The notes under the pieces are model-generated. The model did no database searches. It was not told where the DNA came from and was given only the letters and a program-made list of their open reading frames with translations. The translations under genes and the position numbers were made by a program. From Deltaproteobacteria bacterium (GTDB taxonomy: Bacteria; Desulfobacterota; GWC2-55-46; DRQE01), in contig JACRCB010000187.1 of the NCBI GenBank assembly GCA_016219165.1, forward strand, positions 1 through 7,954: a stretch of DNA of 7,954 nucleotides, in the 5' to 3' direction. Shown piece by piece: positions 1-6,512 of the stretch (its first letter is position 1; each line of letters opens with the position of its first letter).

Positions 1-28
1 CGGCGACGCGGGCGAAGCCGAGGGTTTC

Positions 29-583
29 TTAGTTGTTGTGTTCTTTATGCACGTGGGTAGATTTCACTATTTCAGGGTTGGTTTCTATATAAGGCCCCCC
101 TATCAGGTCTATGCAATCCGGGATGGCGGGGAATACGGCCAGAAGGCATTCTTTTATCGCGGAGGGTTTGCCAGGGAGGTTTATTATGAGGGAATTTCCT
201 CTTGTCCCGGCGGTCTGGCGCGAGAGTATGGCCGTCGGGACTTTTTTAAGAGATACAGCCCGCATCAATTCCCCGAAGCCCTCCAGGATTCTATCGCATA
301 CCGCAGCCGTCGCATCCGGTGTTATATCCCTCGGGGCGGGACCGGTCCCTCCGGTTGTTATGACGAGCGGGCAGATTTCCCTGTCGCACAATCTTTTAAG
401 CGCCTCTTCAACCTCTTTTTTTTCGTCCGGGACTATTAGATAAACCGGCTCCCACGGGGTTAGGATTATCGCCTTGAGTTCCTCTATGACCGCGGGGCCT
501 CCTCTGTCCTCGTATTCGCCGCGGCTTGCGCGGTCGGATATTGTCAAGACCCCTATCTTTACCTTTTCACTCATCTTCGACAC
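29..583 (-). CDS. mogA: Molybdopterin adenylyltransferase MogA
   Basis: MogA binds molybdopterin (MPT) and transfers AMP from ATP to it, giving MPT-AMP, which MoeA then uses for metal insertion. The 184-residue protein is one MoCF_biosynth domain. It shows TTGGTGPAPRDITPDAT at residues 76-92, with acidic residues D86 and D90, GFGELMR at 102-108, PTAILSRQ around 116-123 and NLPGKPSAIKECL from 135. These match E. coli MogA (195 aa) more closely than the MoaB branch. The start is a choice between GTG at 583 and ATG at 574. GAGG at 590-593 lies six bases before the GTG and too far from the ATG, so GTG is preferred, giving a 17-base overlap with moeA. The last codon is TAA at 29-31. It is the last operon gene visible. 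Only 28 bases follow, and they show neither a complete terminator nor a gene start. Confidence 0.93.
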   Translation of the reverse strand: MSKMSEKVKIGVLTISDRASRGEYEDRGGPAVIEELKAIILTPWEPVYLIVPDEKKEVEEALKRLCDREICPLVITTGGTGPAPRDITPDATAAVCDRILEGFGELMRAVSLKKVPTAILSRQTAGTRGNSLIINLPGKPSAIKECLLAVFPAIPDCIDLIGGPYIETNPEIVKSTHVHKEHNN

Positions 584-1829
584 TTTTTTCCTCGGGAAGA
601 TTCGGTTCTTCCTGAAATGGGAAACCGAAGCCCACCTGAACCGTTACAACGGCGTTCTCCTTGAGTTCTTCGCTCTCCTGCGGCACAATCAGAAGTCCGT
701 CCGCCTTTACCATGCTCATTAATATCCCGCTGCCTTGTTCCCCGGGAAGCCTTGCCGAATAGCCGGAGGGGCTTCCCTCCAGAAGCGCGCGCATGAAGTG
801 GGTCCTTCCTTTTTTGTCTTTAACCTTTTCCTTGAGTCCGGCCTTTATGGTCCTCCGGAAAAGCCTTTTTGCGCCCATCATCTTCCTTACTGCGGGCACG
901 ATGAATTCCTCGCAGCAGACCATGGTGGATACCGGGTTCCCCGGAAGCGCGAATATCACGTTTTTCTCCCCTGTCCCGAATGCGAAGGGGTGTCCCGGCC
1001 TCAAGGCCACCCGCCAGAAGCGGATGTCAATCTTAAGGTCTTTAAGCACGGGCCTTACAAAGTCGTACTGGCCCACCGCAACCCCTCCCGATATCACGAG
1101 GGCGTCGTATTTAAGCCCCTCCCTCAATTTTTCTTCGAGCGCTTCTCTCGTATCCCTCGCTATGCCGAGCAGGACAGGCTCGGCCCCCAGAGACTCAAGT
1201 TCCGCCATGACCGTATAGCTGTTCGCATCGGGTATCTTTTTAGGGTCGAGCGGCTCGTCAATGCCTTCGAGTTCGTCTCCCGTGGAAAGGACCGCGACGC
1301 GCGGCCTTCTGTAGACCATTACCTCTTTTTTCTTGACCATCGCGAGGGTCCCTATGTGGGCCGGGCCGAGTTCATCTCCCTCGTCCAGAAGCAGGTCTCC
1401 CGCCTTCAGGTTCTCCCCCATGGGCCTTATGTTCGAGCCTTTCCTGGGAGGGACCAAGACCTTTACCTTGTCTTTGCTGGAATCCGTATCCTCGACCCTC
1501 ACAACGGTATCCGCGCCCTTCGGTACCGGCGCTCCGGTCATTATGCGCGAGGCAACGCCTTTCTCCACACTCCTTTTAGGCTCCCCGCCCGCCTTTATGT
1601 CGTCTATGATTTCGAGCGCTGCGGGGTTTCCCCGCGTTGCGCCTTTTACATCCTCGAACCTCACGGCATATCCGTCCATCGCGGATGAGTCGAAGGGCGG
1701 GTGGTCCCTGTTTGCAAATACCTTTTCCGCGAGGATCCTTCCGAGGGCGCCGGTTATCCGGACTTTCTCGGTCCCGAGCGCGCTTACGTTTTTAAGGATA
1801 ATATCCTGAGCCTCTTTTACCGTCTTCAT
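567..1829 (-). CDS. moeA: Molybdopterin molybdenumtransferase MoeA
   Basis: MoeA takes MPT-AMP from MogA, hydrolyses the adenylate and inserts molybdate to form Mo-MPT. The 420-residue length fits the family (E. coli 411). Visible motifs in order are: FDSSAMDGYAVR from residue 46; TGAPVPKGADTVV at 98-110; NIRPMGENLKAGD at 133-145; the MogA-like domain with VLSTGDEL at 180-187 and ISGGVAVGQYDFV at 246-258; and ALPGNPVS at 294-301. The C-terminal beta domain ends near residue 404, followed by a short acidic, probably disordered tail (QEEPNLPEEKSVEDE). The ATG sits in an ATGA overlap with the mobA stop. A GGGAG nine bases upstream can serve as ribosome binding site. A tungsten-specific role cannot be excluded from sequence, but modABC and mobAB nearby favour molybdenum. 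Confidence 0.95.
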   Translation of the reverse strand: MKTVKEAQDIILKNVSALGTEKVRITGALGRILAEKVFANRDHPPFDSSAMDGYAVRFEDVKGATRGNPAALEIIDDIKAGGEPKRSVEKGVASRIMTGAPVPKGADTVVRVEDTDSSKDKVKVLVPPRKGSNIRPMGENLKAGDLLLDEGDELGPAHIGTLAMVKKKEVMVYRRPRVAVLSTGDELEGIDEPLDPKKIPDANSYTVMAELESLGAEPVLLGIARDTREALEEKLREGLKYDALVISGGVAVGQYDFVRPVLKDLKIDIRFWRVALRPGHPFAFGTGEKNVIFALPGNPVSTMVCCEEFIVPAVRKMMGAKRLFRRTIKAGLKEKVKDKKGRTHFMRALLEGSPSGYSARLPGEQGSGILMSMVKADGLLIVPQESEELKENAVVTVQVGFGFPFQEEPNLPEEKSVEDE

Positions 1830-2575
1830 CCTTTTAATCTCCCAAGCCCATGCTTTGCATGGGTACCCCGCCTCTTTGGGAAAGAGGCGGTTTTTTCAAA
1901 CATAGATTCCGCTTTTTTAAGTTCCTTAATGGTGTCCACGTCCATGAAACTTTTTTTAAAATCCGGGTCGGTCTCTTTAAGTTCTCTCTCTGTAACGTAT
2001 CGGACCCTGAGGTCCTTGGATTCTTTAAGGAACCCCTCAATGCCTCTCCTCCCCTCTTTTACCCTTCGGGCCAGCGGCTCGAGGCACGTCTTCTTATAGA
2101 GCGCAAACAGGGTTTGAACCTGATGGCCGGCAACAGGTGCCACACAGTCATACCCTTTGCGCAGCCCTGAAATATGGCGGATGAGCCTTTTGCTTACCAT
2201 CGGCATATCGCATGCCAGCACGAATACCCACGGGTTTCTGGAGTTCTTGAGGGCGCTGCATACGCCGAGGGCAGGCCCCCGGCCCGGGAGGGTGTCCGGG
2301 ATAAGGCGGAGCTTTTTGGCCGTTAATCCTTTGGCAGTTAATCCTTTGGAAGTTAATCCGGGGATAGGTTTGCCCATAGGATGGTCAGGGGTATGCGCGC
2401 TCACCATGATATCCTTAAAAATCAGGGACGCGACATCGAAGACGCGCATAAATAAGGTCTTACCAAGGAATTCCACCCCCGCCTTGTCTTTCCCTATCCT
2501 CTTCGACTCCCCTCCGACAAGGATGGCGCACGAGACCCCTCTTATAAGAGAACTCTTACGGACCGCGGTTTGCAT
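1826..2575 (-). CDS. mobA: Molybdenum cofactor guanylyltransferase MobA, with repeat insert and added tail
   Basis: MobA transfers GMP from GTP to Mo-MPT, giving the MGD cofactor used by DMSO-reductase-family enzymes such as formate dehydrogenase and nitrate reductase. The nucleotidyltransferase signature ILVGGESKRIGKDKA is at residues 18-32, IPDTLPGRGPALGV at 92-105, ACDMP (metal-binding Asp) at 121-125 and a degenerate version of the family NxNTPEDL element (MDVDTIKEL) at 211-219. The start is taken as ATG at 2575, overlapping the mobB stop by one base (TGATG). An in-frame TTG at 2578 with GGAG seven bases upstream is the alternative. Two oddities: residues 73-87 are three copies of GLT(S/A)K encoded by a 15 bp tandem repeat, and residues 229-243 are encoded by two DNA palindromes, giving about 30 residues beyond the usual end. 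Total length is 249 aa against 194 in E. coli. The catalytic motifs look intact. Confidence 0.9.
   Translation of the reverse strand: MQTAVRKSSLIRGVSCAILVGGESKRIGKDKAGVEFLGKTLFMRVFDVASLIFKDIMVSAHTPDHPMGKPIPGLTSKGLTAKGLTAKKLRLIPDTLPGRGPALGVCSALKNSRNPWVFVLACDMPMVSKRLIRHISGLRKGYDCVAPVAGHQVQTLFALYKKTCLEPLARRVKEGRRGIEGFLKESKDLRVRYVTERELKETDPDFKKSFMDVDTIKELKKAESMFEKTASFPKRRGTHAKHGLGRLKG
1847..1890. repeat. Paired perfect palindromes at the 3' end of mobA
   Basis: Two inverted repeats lie back to back. The first has 7 bp arms (CCCATGC, 1847-1853; GCATGGG, 1857-1863) around a 3-base loop. The second has 10 bp arms (CCGCCTCTTT, 1868-1877; AAAGAGGCGG, 1881-1890) around GGG. Both lie inside the mobA reading frame and encode its last-but-few residues (229-243). 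The density of perfect pairing is unlike the surrounding coding DNA. It resembles a REP-like or terminator-derived element captured by the gene, which is inference. Copy number elsewhere in the genome is unknown; no second copy was seen in this window. Confidence 0.7.
1868..1896 (+). terminator. Terminator-like hairpin on the plus strand, inside mobA
   Basis: Read on the plus strand, the 10 bp perfect GC-rich stem at 1868-1890 is followed directly by T6 (1891-1896), the layout of a Rho-independent terminator. It faces opposite to the operon, so it could only stop antisense transcription. On the operon strand the stem has an A-tract before it and no U-tract after it, so it should not terminate the mRNA between mobA and moeA. 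Its function is uncertain and it may be only a remnant. Confidence 0.45.
2315..2359. repeat. 15 bp tandem repeat, three in-frame copies in mobA
   Basis: Three consecutive 15-base units, 2315-2329, 2330-2344 and 2345-2359, share the form TTTGGnnGTTAATCC and differ only at the two n positions (CC, CA, AA). Read on the minus strand they encode GLTSK-GLTAK-GLTAK in MobA. Because the unit is a multiple of three, gain or loss of copies would keep the frame. The position is just before the IPDTLPGRGPALG motif, where a surface loop would tolerate length change. Confidence 0.9.
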
Positions 2576-3114
2576 CAAATCTTTTCTCCGGCCTTTTCTC
2601 CGGATGGCGCAAGGGAGAAGTGCCTCTGGATGAAGTCCGCCAATGCTGCGTCGTCGTCTATGTTGAAGCAGGGGACCCCGGCCCCCTTGAGTTCTCCGGG
2701 GTCCAAGTTAGTGGCGATGGCTATGAGCCCCTCTTCTGGATGGGAGATTGGGCGGCTTGACCTTTCACTCCTTACGACCTCTATCTTTTCCGCGGCGGAC
2801 TGTAAAAAGCCCTCTACAAGCACTATATCCATCTCCCTGAGATATTTTTTGGCCAGGCCTTCGGGCGAGGGGTTATTTTTTACGTCGCTTACGAGTTGCA
2901 GGCTCTCCGGGCCTATGAATATGCTTTTCTCCGCGCCCGCGTTCTTGTGGCGCCAGGAGTCTTTACCCGGGGCGTCGAGGGGGTGAGGGTGGCGGCTGTG
3001 TTTTATCGTCCCGACCCTGAAGCCCCGTTTTACGAATTGAGAAACGAGTCTCACCATCAGGGTGGTTTTACCCGAGCCAGAAAGTCCGACTATTGAAATA
3101 AGCGGCGCCTTCAT
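2575..3114 (-). CDS. mobB: MGD biosynthesis accessory GTPase MobB
   Basis: MobB is a GTP-binding partner of MobA. It is not essential for MGD synthesis in E. coli and is thought to assist nucleotide delivery or cofactor hand-over. The 179-residue form shows the Walker A loop GLSGSGKTT at residues 10-18, then VGTIKH near 35-39, DAPGKDSWRHKNAGA at 47-61 and LVEGF at 99-103, all typical of the family. The C-terminus is a short charged tail. The start is ambiguous. ATG at 3114 gives an ATGA overlap with moaE and a family-like N-terminus (MKAPLISIVG). ATG at 3132 adds MGGAPR and has GGAAGG six bases upstream, a better ribosome binding site. The shorter form is chosen on family fit, with modest confidence. 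It ends one base into mobA. Confidence 0.9.
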   Translation of the reverse strand: MKAPLISIVGLSGSGKTTLMVRLVSQFVKRGFRVGTIKHSRHPHPLDAPGKDSWRHKNAGAEKSIFIGPESLQLVSDVKNNPSPEGLAKKYLREMDIVLVEGFLQSAAEKIEVVRSERSSRPISHPEEGLIAIATNLDPGELKGAGVPCFNIDDDAALADFIQRHFSLAPSGEKAGEKI

Positions 3115-3551
3115 GCGTGGGGCACCACCCATGACTCGCCTTCCGGCGTCGTTTCTTTTTTCCAGAGCGGGACGGTCTTCTTAAGCGTATCTATGCACCA
3201 ACTGCACGCCCTGAACGCCTCTTCCCTGTGGGCCGACGCAACCGTTATGAGGACTATATTGCCGCCGGGATTAATGGCGGTTACGCGGTGGACTATCCTT
3301 GCGTCTATTATGTCGAAACGCCTGAGGGCATCTTCCCTCAGGGCCTCCAATGCCTTTAAAGCCATGGACGCATACTGCTCGAATGAGACGGACATTATCG
3401 CTTTGCCTCCGGAGGAATCCCTCGCAACCCCCAAAAACGCCACAACCGCGCCTATCCCCCTGGACGATTGTTTTATCCTGTCCACCTCTTCCTCGACGGA
3501 AAAATCTCCTTCCTGTATGCGCACTGGTTTGTCCTCAATTGCCGGCGTCAT
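3111..3551 (-). CDS. moaE: Molybdopterin synthase catalytic subunit MoaE
   Basis: MoaE is the large subunit of molybdopterin synthase, which converts cPMP to molybdopterin using sulfur carried on the C-terminus of MoaD. The 146-residue protein shows FLGVAR (family FxGxxR) at residues 39-44, FEQYASMALKAL at 57-68, SAHREEAF at 106-113, and TLKKTVPLWKKE, where K124 and K131 keep the spacing of the two active-site lysines of E. coli MoaE (K119, K126). The usual HRxGxLxxGe stretch is changed to HRVTAINPGG at 88-97, losing the first glycine, with unknown effect. Its ATG overlaps the moaD stop (ATGA) and is preceded at five bases by AGGAGGT, which is also the Ser-Gly-Gly coding sequence of moaD. Translational coupling to moaD is likely and would match the two subunits in amount. 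Confidence 0.95.
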   Translation of the reverse strand: MTPAIEDKPVRIQEGDFSVEEEVDRIKQSSRGIGAVVAFLGVARDSSGGKAIMSVSFEQYASMALKALEALREDALRRFDIIDARIVHRVTAINPGGNIVLITVASAHREEAFRACSWCIDTLKKTVPLWKKETTPEGESWVVPHA

Positions 3552-3793
3552 CCAAGACCTCCTGAAAAGGGCGGCATGACCGCGACCTCGTCCCCGTCTT
3601 TCAAGACGGTTGAGGGGTCCGCCTGCGCTTCATTGACCGCGAGCATGTAAGGGGCTTTAGGAGGGAGAGCGAACCTTTTTCCCAGTTCTTCCATCACATC
3701 CGAGAGTGTCGCGCCCGGCCTCTTGAGTTCCAGATGGGTTTCCCTTACCCCTGTTTTAGTTGCGAGCATCCCGAAGAAAAGCACGCGTATCAT
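3548..3793 (-). CDS. moaD: Molybdopterin synthase sulfur carrier MoaD, with Leu-Gly after the GG motif
   Basis: MoaD is a ubiquitin-fold sulfur carrier. Its C-terminal Gly-Gly is adenylylated by MoeB-type enzymes, converted to a thiocarboxylate and inserted into MoaE. The 81-residue length is normal (E. coli 81). The N-terminal IRVLFFGMLATKTG (residues 2-15), the central LAVNEAQA (51-58) and the DGDEVAVMPPFSGG segment (66-79) fit the family. However, two residues, Leu80 and Gly81, follow the Gly78-Gly79 pair, so the protein as encoded does not end in the GG needed for activation. The reading through this point is GGA-GGT-CTT-GGA-TGA, with no ambiguity in the given bases. A processing protease, a sequencing error or a non-functional copy are all possible. 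The ATG at 3793 has GGGGGAG seven bases upstream. An 81-base purine-rich gap separates it from moaC. Confidence 0.93.
   Translation of the reverse strand: MIRVLFFGMLATKTGVRETHLELKRPGATLSDVMEELGKRFALPPKAPYMLAVNEAQADPSTVLKDGDEVAVMPPFSGGLG
3557..3563 (-). promoter_or_regulatory. moaE Shine-Dalgarno inside the moaD Gly-Gly codons
   Basis: The minus strand reads AGGAGGT here, a near-perfect Shine-Dalgarno five bases before the moaE ATG at 3551. The same bases are part of the codons TCA-GGA-GGT for Ser77-Gly78-Gly79 of MoaD. The five spacer bases CTTGG, plus the first base of the moaE ATG, are read as two additional MoaD codons (Leu-Gly) before the overlapping TGA. Confidence 0.85.
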
Positions 3794-3874
3794 CGTATCG
3801 CTCCCCCAAGTTTAATAAGGCCTTTCCTGCCTCCCCTATTCCTTTGTCCTTTTCCAGTGCCCGCTTCTCCCGCC
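3794..3874 (-). other. Largest spacer inside the operon (moaC-moaD, 81 bases)
   Basis: On the operon strand this spacer is strongly purine-rich (runs such as GGCGGGAGAAGCGGG and AATAGGGGAGGCAGG) and ends with the moaD ribosome binding site GGGGGAG. I see no stable hairpin, no U-tract and no -35/-10 pair with good spacing. A TATTAA hexamer near 3813-3818 has no matching -35. It is therefore treated as a plain spacer within one transcript, though every other junction in the operon is 16 bases or less. Confidence 0.5.
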
Positions 3875-4327
3875 TTATTTTTCGACGAGTTCTATCCCTG
3901 TAATGCTCATGGCCTTGTCAACGGCCTTGCACATGTCGTATATAGTAAGGAGCGCGGCTGCCGCCGCGGTAAGGGCCTCCATCTCGACCCCTGTCGGGCC
4001 CACGCACCTTACGGTGGCGTTTACGCCTATGGATGCCCTTCCTTTTTCTGTTGCCCCGCAATCGAATGCCACCTCTACGCCGGAGATTGCGATGGGGTGG
4101 CACATCGGGATTAGGTCCGGGGTTTTCTTTGCGGCCATTACGGCCGCCACCTGAGCCACCCCAAAGACATCCCCTTTTTTTATACCTCCCTCTTTTATGA
4201 GTTTGAGGGTTTCCCTCTCCATCAGGATGCTGCCGCGGGCCGTTGCGGCCCTCGATGTTGCGGGTTTTTCAGACACGTCCACCATCCTTGCCCTTCCGCT
4301 TTTGTCGAAATGCGTGAATTCCGCCAT
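3875..4327 (-). CDS. moaC: Cyclic pyranopterin monophosphate synthase MoaC
   Basis: MoaC rearranges 3',8-cyclo-dihydro-GTP, the MoaA product, to cyclic pyranopterin monophosphate (cPMP). The 150 residues are close to the family norm (about 160), ending slightly early after GIELVEK. Key stretches are MVDVSEKPATSRAATARG from residue 15, KKGDVFGVAQVA at 50-61, PMCHPI at 74-79, VGPTGVEMEALTA at 109-121 and the catalytic DMCKAVDK at 131-138, with D131 and K134 equivalent to E. coli D128 and K131. The ATG at 4327 lies 16 bases after the modC stop, with AAGGA ten bases upstream. It begins the purely biosynthetic left half of the operon, separated from moaA by the molybdate importer genes. Confidence 0.96.
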   Translation of the reverse strand: MAEFTHFDKSGRARMVDVSEKPATSRAATARGSILMERETLKLIKEGGIKKGDVFGVAQVAAVMAAKKTPDLIPMCHPIAISGVEVAFDCGATEKGRASIGVNATVRCVGPTGVEMEALTAAAAALLTIYDMCKAVDKAMSITGIELVEK

Positions 4328-4343
4328 CGGGGATATGTCCTTC

Positions 4344-5021
4344 TCAATACGAAATGAACGGCATCTTTATAACCTTGCCTTTTTCCCTCTGTTCGGCGAT
4401 ATGGCCTTCTACGAGTTCGAATATCACGTCCCCGAGCGTATAGGCCTCTGCCGGGTCGTGCGTTACCATCAGCACCGGTATGTCCCAGTCCTTCTGGATG
4501 TCTTTAAGAAACCTTCTGAGCCTGGGCTTAAGCGAAGTATCGATTGCCGAGAAAGGCTCATCCAAAAGGAGCAACAGGGGTTTGGGAGCAAGGGCCCTGG
4601 CGAGCATCACCCTCTGCGCCTCCCCCCCGGAGAGCAGCGCCGGGCGGCGCTTGAGGAGACAACCGAGGTTCAATTCCATATAGAGCCTTCCGAGCCATCT
4701 CTCCGTGTCCTTGGTCCGGCCATTTGAAAGGCCGAAAAGGATGTTTTTTTCAACCGTAAGCCACGGGAAGAGGCTCGCTGCCTGAGATACGTATCCAACC
4801 CTTCTTTTTTCGGGCGGGAGGAAAGTAGAACTATCGAAAAAGACGCATTCCCCGGCGGATATAGTCCCCTCATCCGGCCTTTCAAACCCGGCAACCATCC
4901 TAAGGAGCATGGTCTTGCCAGAGCCGTTGGGTCCGGTAAGGATTGTAAGTTCCCTCCCGATAGGCAGACTCACGTCCATATCGAACGTCTTGAGGCGTTT
5001 TTTTATTTCTATGTTCACCAT
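4344..5021 (-). CDS. modC: Molybdate ABC transporter ATPase ModC, lacking the regulatory TOBE domain
   Basis: ModC is the cytoplasmic ATPase that drives molybdate import through ModB. The 225-residue protein shows Walker A GPNGSGKT (residues 30-37), the Q-loop glutamine in YVSQ (Q80), signature LSGGE (130-134), Walker B ending LLLDE (D154, E155), the D-loop SAID and the switch histidine H188 in MVTHDP. The start is the ATG at 5021 (MVNIEIKKRL), overlapping modB by seven bases. An open frame continues upstream to 5309 but that part lies wholly within modB and does not resemble an ABC protein. E. coli ModC (352 aa) has a C-terminal molybdate-binding di-Mop domain. This protein ends about 28 residues after the H-loop region and has none, so any molybdate-dependent inhibition through that domain is lost or moved to the separate mop product. 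Confidence 0.93.
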   Translation of the reverse strand: MVNIEIKKRLKTFDMDVSLPIGRELTILTGPNGSGKTMLLRMVAGFERPDEGTISAGECVFFDSSTFLPPEKRRVGYVSQAASLFPWLTVEKNILFGLSNGRTKDTERWLGRLYMELNLGCLLKRRPALLSGGEAQRVMLARALAPKPLLLLLDEPFSAIDTSLKPRLRRFLKDIQKDWDIPVLMVTHDPAEAYTLGDVIFELVEGHIAEQREKGKVIKMPFISY

Positions 5022-5683
5022 CCTATGGCCATGGCCTTCCGGTTCAGATAATACACCAGAGAAAGGATTGAGAAAGAAAATGATAGAAGGATAAACGCCA
5101 TCCACGCCGCTTCGCCGTAATGGAGGGTTTCCACACTCTCGTACAGGGCGATGCTGGCGACCTTCGTCTTGCCCGGGATGCTTCCGCCGACCATCAATAC
5201 CACCCCGAACTCCCCGACCGTGTGGGCAAAGGAGAGCATGCCGCCGGTCGTAAACCCCCTCTGCGAGGCCGGGAGTATCACCCGCCAGAACGTCTGCCAT
5301 CTCGTGCATCCCAATGTCCTTGCGGCGTCCAGAAGGTTTTGGTTTACGTTTTCAAACGCATTCTGTATGGGCTGGACCGCAAAAGGGAAGCTGTAGAGCA
5401 CCGAGGCCAGAAGAATACCCTCGAAGGAGAAGGCAAGCGTTTTTCCGGACACGCCCTGATACCATCTGCCAAACGGCGACAGGTTCCCGACCATAACCAG
5501 GACCAGGAAGCCGAGCACCGTCGGGGGCAGGACTATGGGGAGGGCAAAAAGAGCCTCGGCCGCGGCCCTTCCCCTGAACCTCGAGAACGCGAGCATATAG
5601 GCAACGGGTGTCGCCAGAAAAAGTAAGCACAACGCTGTTATCGAGGCGAGTTTAACGGATATTATAAAAGGCTGCCAGTCCAT
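5015..5683 (-). CDS. modB: Molybdate ABC transporter permease ModB
   Basis: ModB is the inner-membrane channel subunit and would form a homodimer that contacts ModA outside and ModC inside. In 222 residues I see about five hydrophobic segments (roughly 7-32, 44-65, 88-105, 143-165 and 192-212). The EAA loop, LLDAARTLGCTRWQTFWRVILP, is at 117-138 with its glycine at 125, and GEFGVVLMVGG at 157-167 is characteristic of ModB/CysT-like permeases. The ATG at 5683 follows the modA TAA after one base and overlaps modC at the other end. A fused ModBC can be excluded because a TGA ends the permease. Sulfate or tungstate as substrate cannot be ruled out from this subunit alone, but the operon context supports molybdate. 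Confidence 0.94.
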   Translation of the reverse strand: MDWQPFIISVKLASITALCLLFLATPVAYMLAFSRFRGRAAAEALFALPIVLPPTVLGFLVLVMVGNLSPFGRWYQGVSGKTLAFSFEGILLASVLYSFPFAVQPIQNAFENVNQNLLDAARTLGCTRWQTFWRVILPASQRGFTTGGMLSFAHTVGEFGVVLMVGGSIPGKTKVASIALYESVETLHYGEAAWMAFILLSFSFSILSLVYYLNRKAMAIGW

Positions 5684-5684
5684 C

Positions 5685-6512
5685 TTATTGGGATTTCCCT
5701 TCTAAAGAGCTTAAACGCCCGCCGAACCATGCGAGCGCGGTCTGCCTGTGATAAGGGACCGAGGATACGCTGTAACCGTATTTACGGAATATCTTGAGCG
5801 CCTCGCCGGTCTTTAAAAAATCTAAAAAATCCGAGGCCGAAGGGGGCGCATTCCTTAAGATAACCGCCTGCTCGATTATGGGGGGGTGGTAGCGTCCGTC
5901 CACGGTGAAATAGCTTCCGCCCTGGCCGTAGACCGTTGCAATGGACACCATGGCCGCGTCCGCGTTCCCGGAGGCGGCGAAATTGAACGCCTGAGAGACA
6001 TTCTCCCCGTAGACGAGTTTATCCTTTACGGAGGCGAGGATTCCGGCGTTCCCGAGAGCGGAAAGGGCCGCTTTCCCGTAGGGCGCCGTATCTGGATTAG
6101 CCATCGCAATGAGTTTTATCCTTTCGTCCTTCAGGAAATCGAGGTTCTTTCCTTCGATGGAGATACCTTTGCTTTTTGTCCACACAACGAGGGCGCCCGT
6201 GAATGTAAATCGCTTCCCCTTCTTAAGAAGGCCTTTTTGTTCGAGGAGTTCGGGGCTTTTCGTATCGGCGCTTACAAAGACGTGGAACGGCGCGCCCTGA
6301 ATAATCTGCGTATAGAGTTTTCCGGTCGAGCCCGCGACTATCTCTACCTTTACCGGGCGGGTCTTTTCGAAAATATCCGCTATCTCCCTCAATGCGCTCT
6401 GGGTGTTGCTCGCGGCCGCGACCGTCAGGATGTTATCGGCAAAGGCGCCCCTTGCCGTGGTAACGAGCGGGAGGAGGAAGATGCCTGCGGTTATGGCTCT
6501 CTGCAGATTCAT
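5685..6512 (-). CDS. modA: Periplasmic molybdate-binding protein ModA
   Basis: ModA captures molybdate (usually also tungstate) in the periplasm and delivers it to ModB. The 275-residue precursor has a Sec signal peptide: charged start MNLQR, hydrophobic core AITAGIFLLPLVTTA and an A-x-A site in GAFA-DN, with likely cleavage after residue 25. The mature protein shows the bilobed binding fold with TVAAASNT at 30-37, VAGSTGKLYTQI at 59-70, FHVFVSADT at 76-84, MANPDTAPYGKAAL at 137-150 and YGENVSQAF at 168-176. These are the segments that hold the oxyanion in ModA proteins. There is no lipobox cysteine, which points to a Gram-negative periplasm. About 20 residues (PYHRQTALAWFGG and following) extend past the usual C-terminus. 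The start overlaps the mop stop (ATGA), implying coupled translation. Confidence 0.94.
   Translation of the reverse strand: MNLQRAITAGIFLLPLVTTARGAFADNILTVAAASNTQSALREIADIFEKTRPVKVEIVAGSTGKLYTQIIQGAPFHVFVSADTKSPELLEQKGLLKKGKRFTFTGALVVWTKSKGISIEGKNLDFLKDERIKLIAMANPDTAPYGKAALSALGNAGILASVKDKLVYGENVSQAFNFAASGNADAAMVSIATVYGQGGSYFTVDGRYHPPIIEQAVILRNAPPSASDFLDFLKTGEALKIFRKYGYSVSSVPYHRQTALAWFGGRLSSLEGKSQ

Noticed and set aside
1..28. Possible terminator or next gene after mogA
   Set aside because: Only 28 bases remain. CGGC/GCCG-like pairs are visible but there is no full stem with a U-tract and no start codon with a ribosome binding site.
735..1688. Long plus-strand open frame of 317 codons opposite moeA
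   Set aside because: It lies wholly opposite moeA, whose motifs are clear. The translation is Arg/Pro/His-rich with no family resemblance, as expected for antisense of GC-rich coding DNA. The same holds for the plus-strand frames opposite modA/mop/moaA and moaC.
3321..3342. Perfect 8 bp hairpin CCTGAGGG/CCCTCAGG inside moaE
   Set aside because: It has no T-tract on either strand and is explained by the repeated peptide ALRxxALR in a MoaE helix.
5022..5309. Upstream extension of the modC open frame to an ATG at 5309
   Set aside because: These 96 codons overlap modB in another frame and give a Gly/Arg-rich sequence unlike ABC ATPases. The conserved ModC N-terminus begins at the ATG at 5021.
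6218..6231. 14 bp perfect palindrome CCTTCTTAAGAAGG in modA
   Set aside because: It has no loop, lies deep in coding sequence for LLKKGK and has no matching regulatory context; probably chance.
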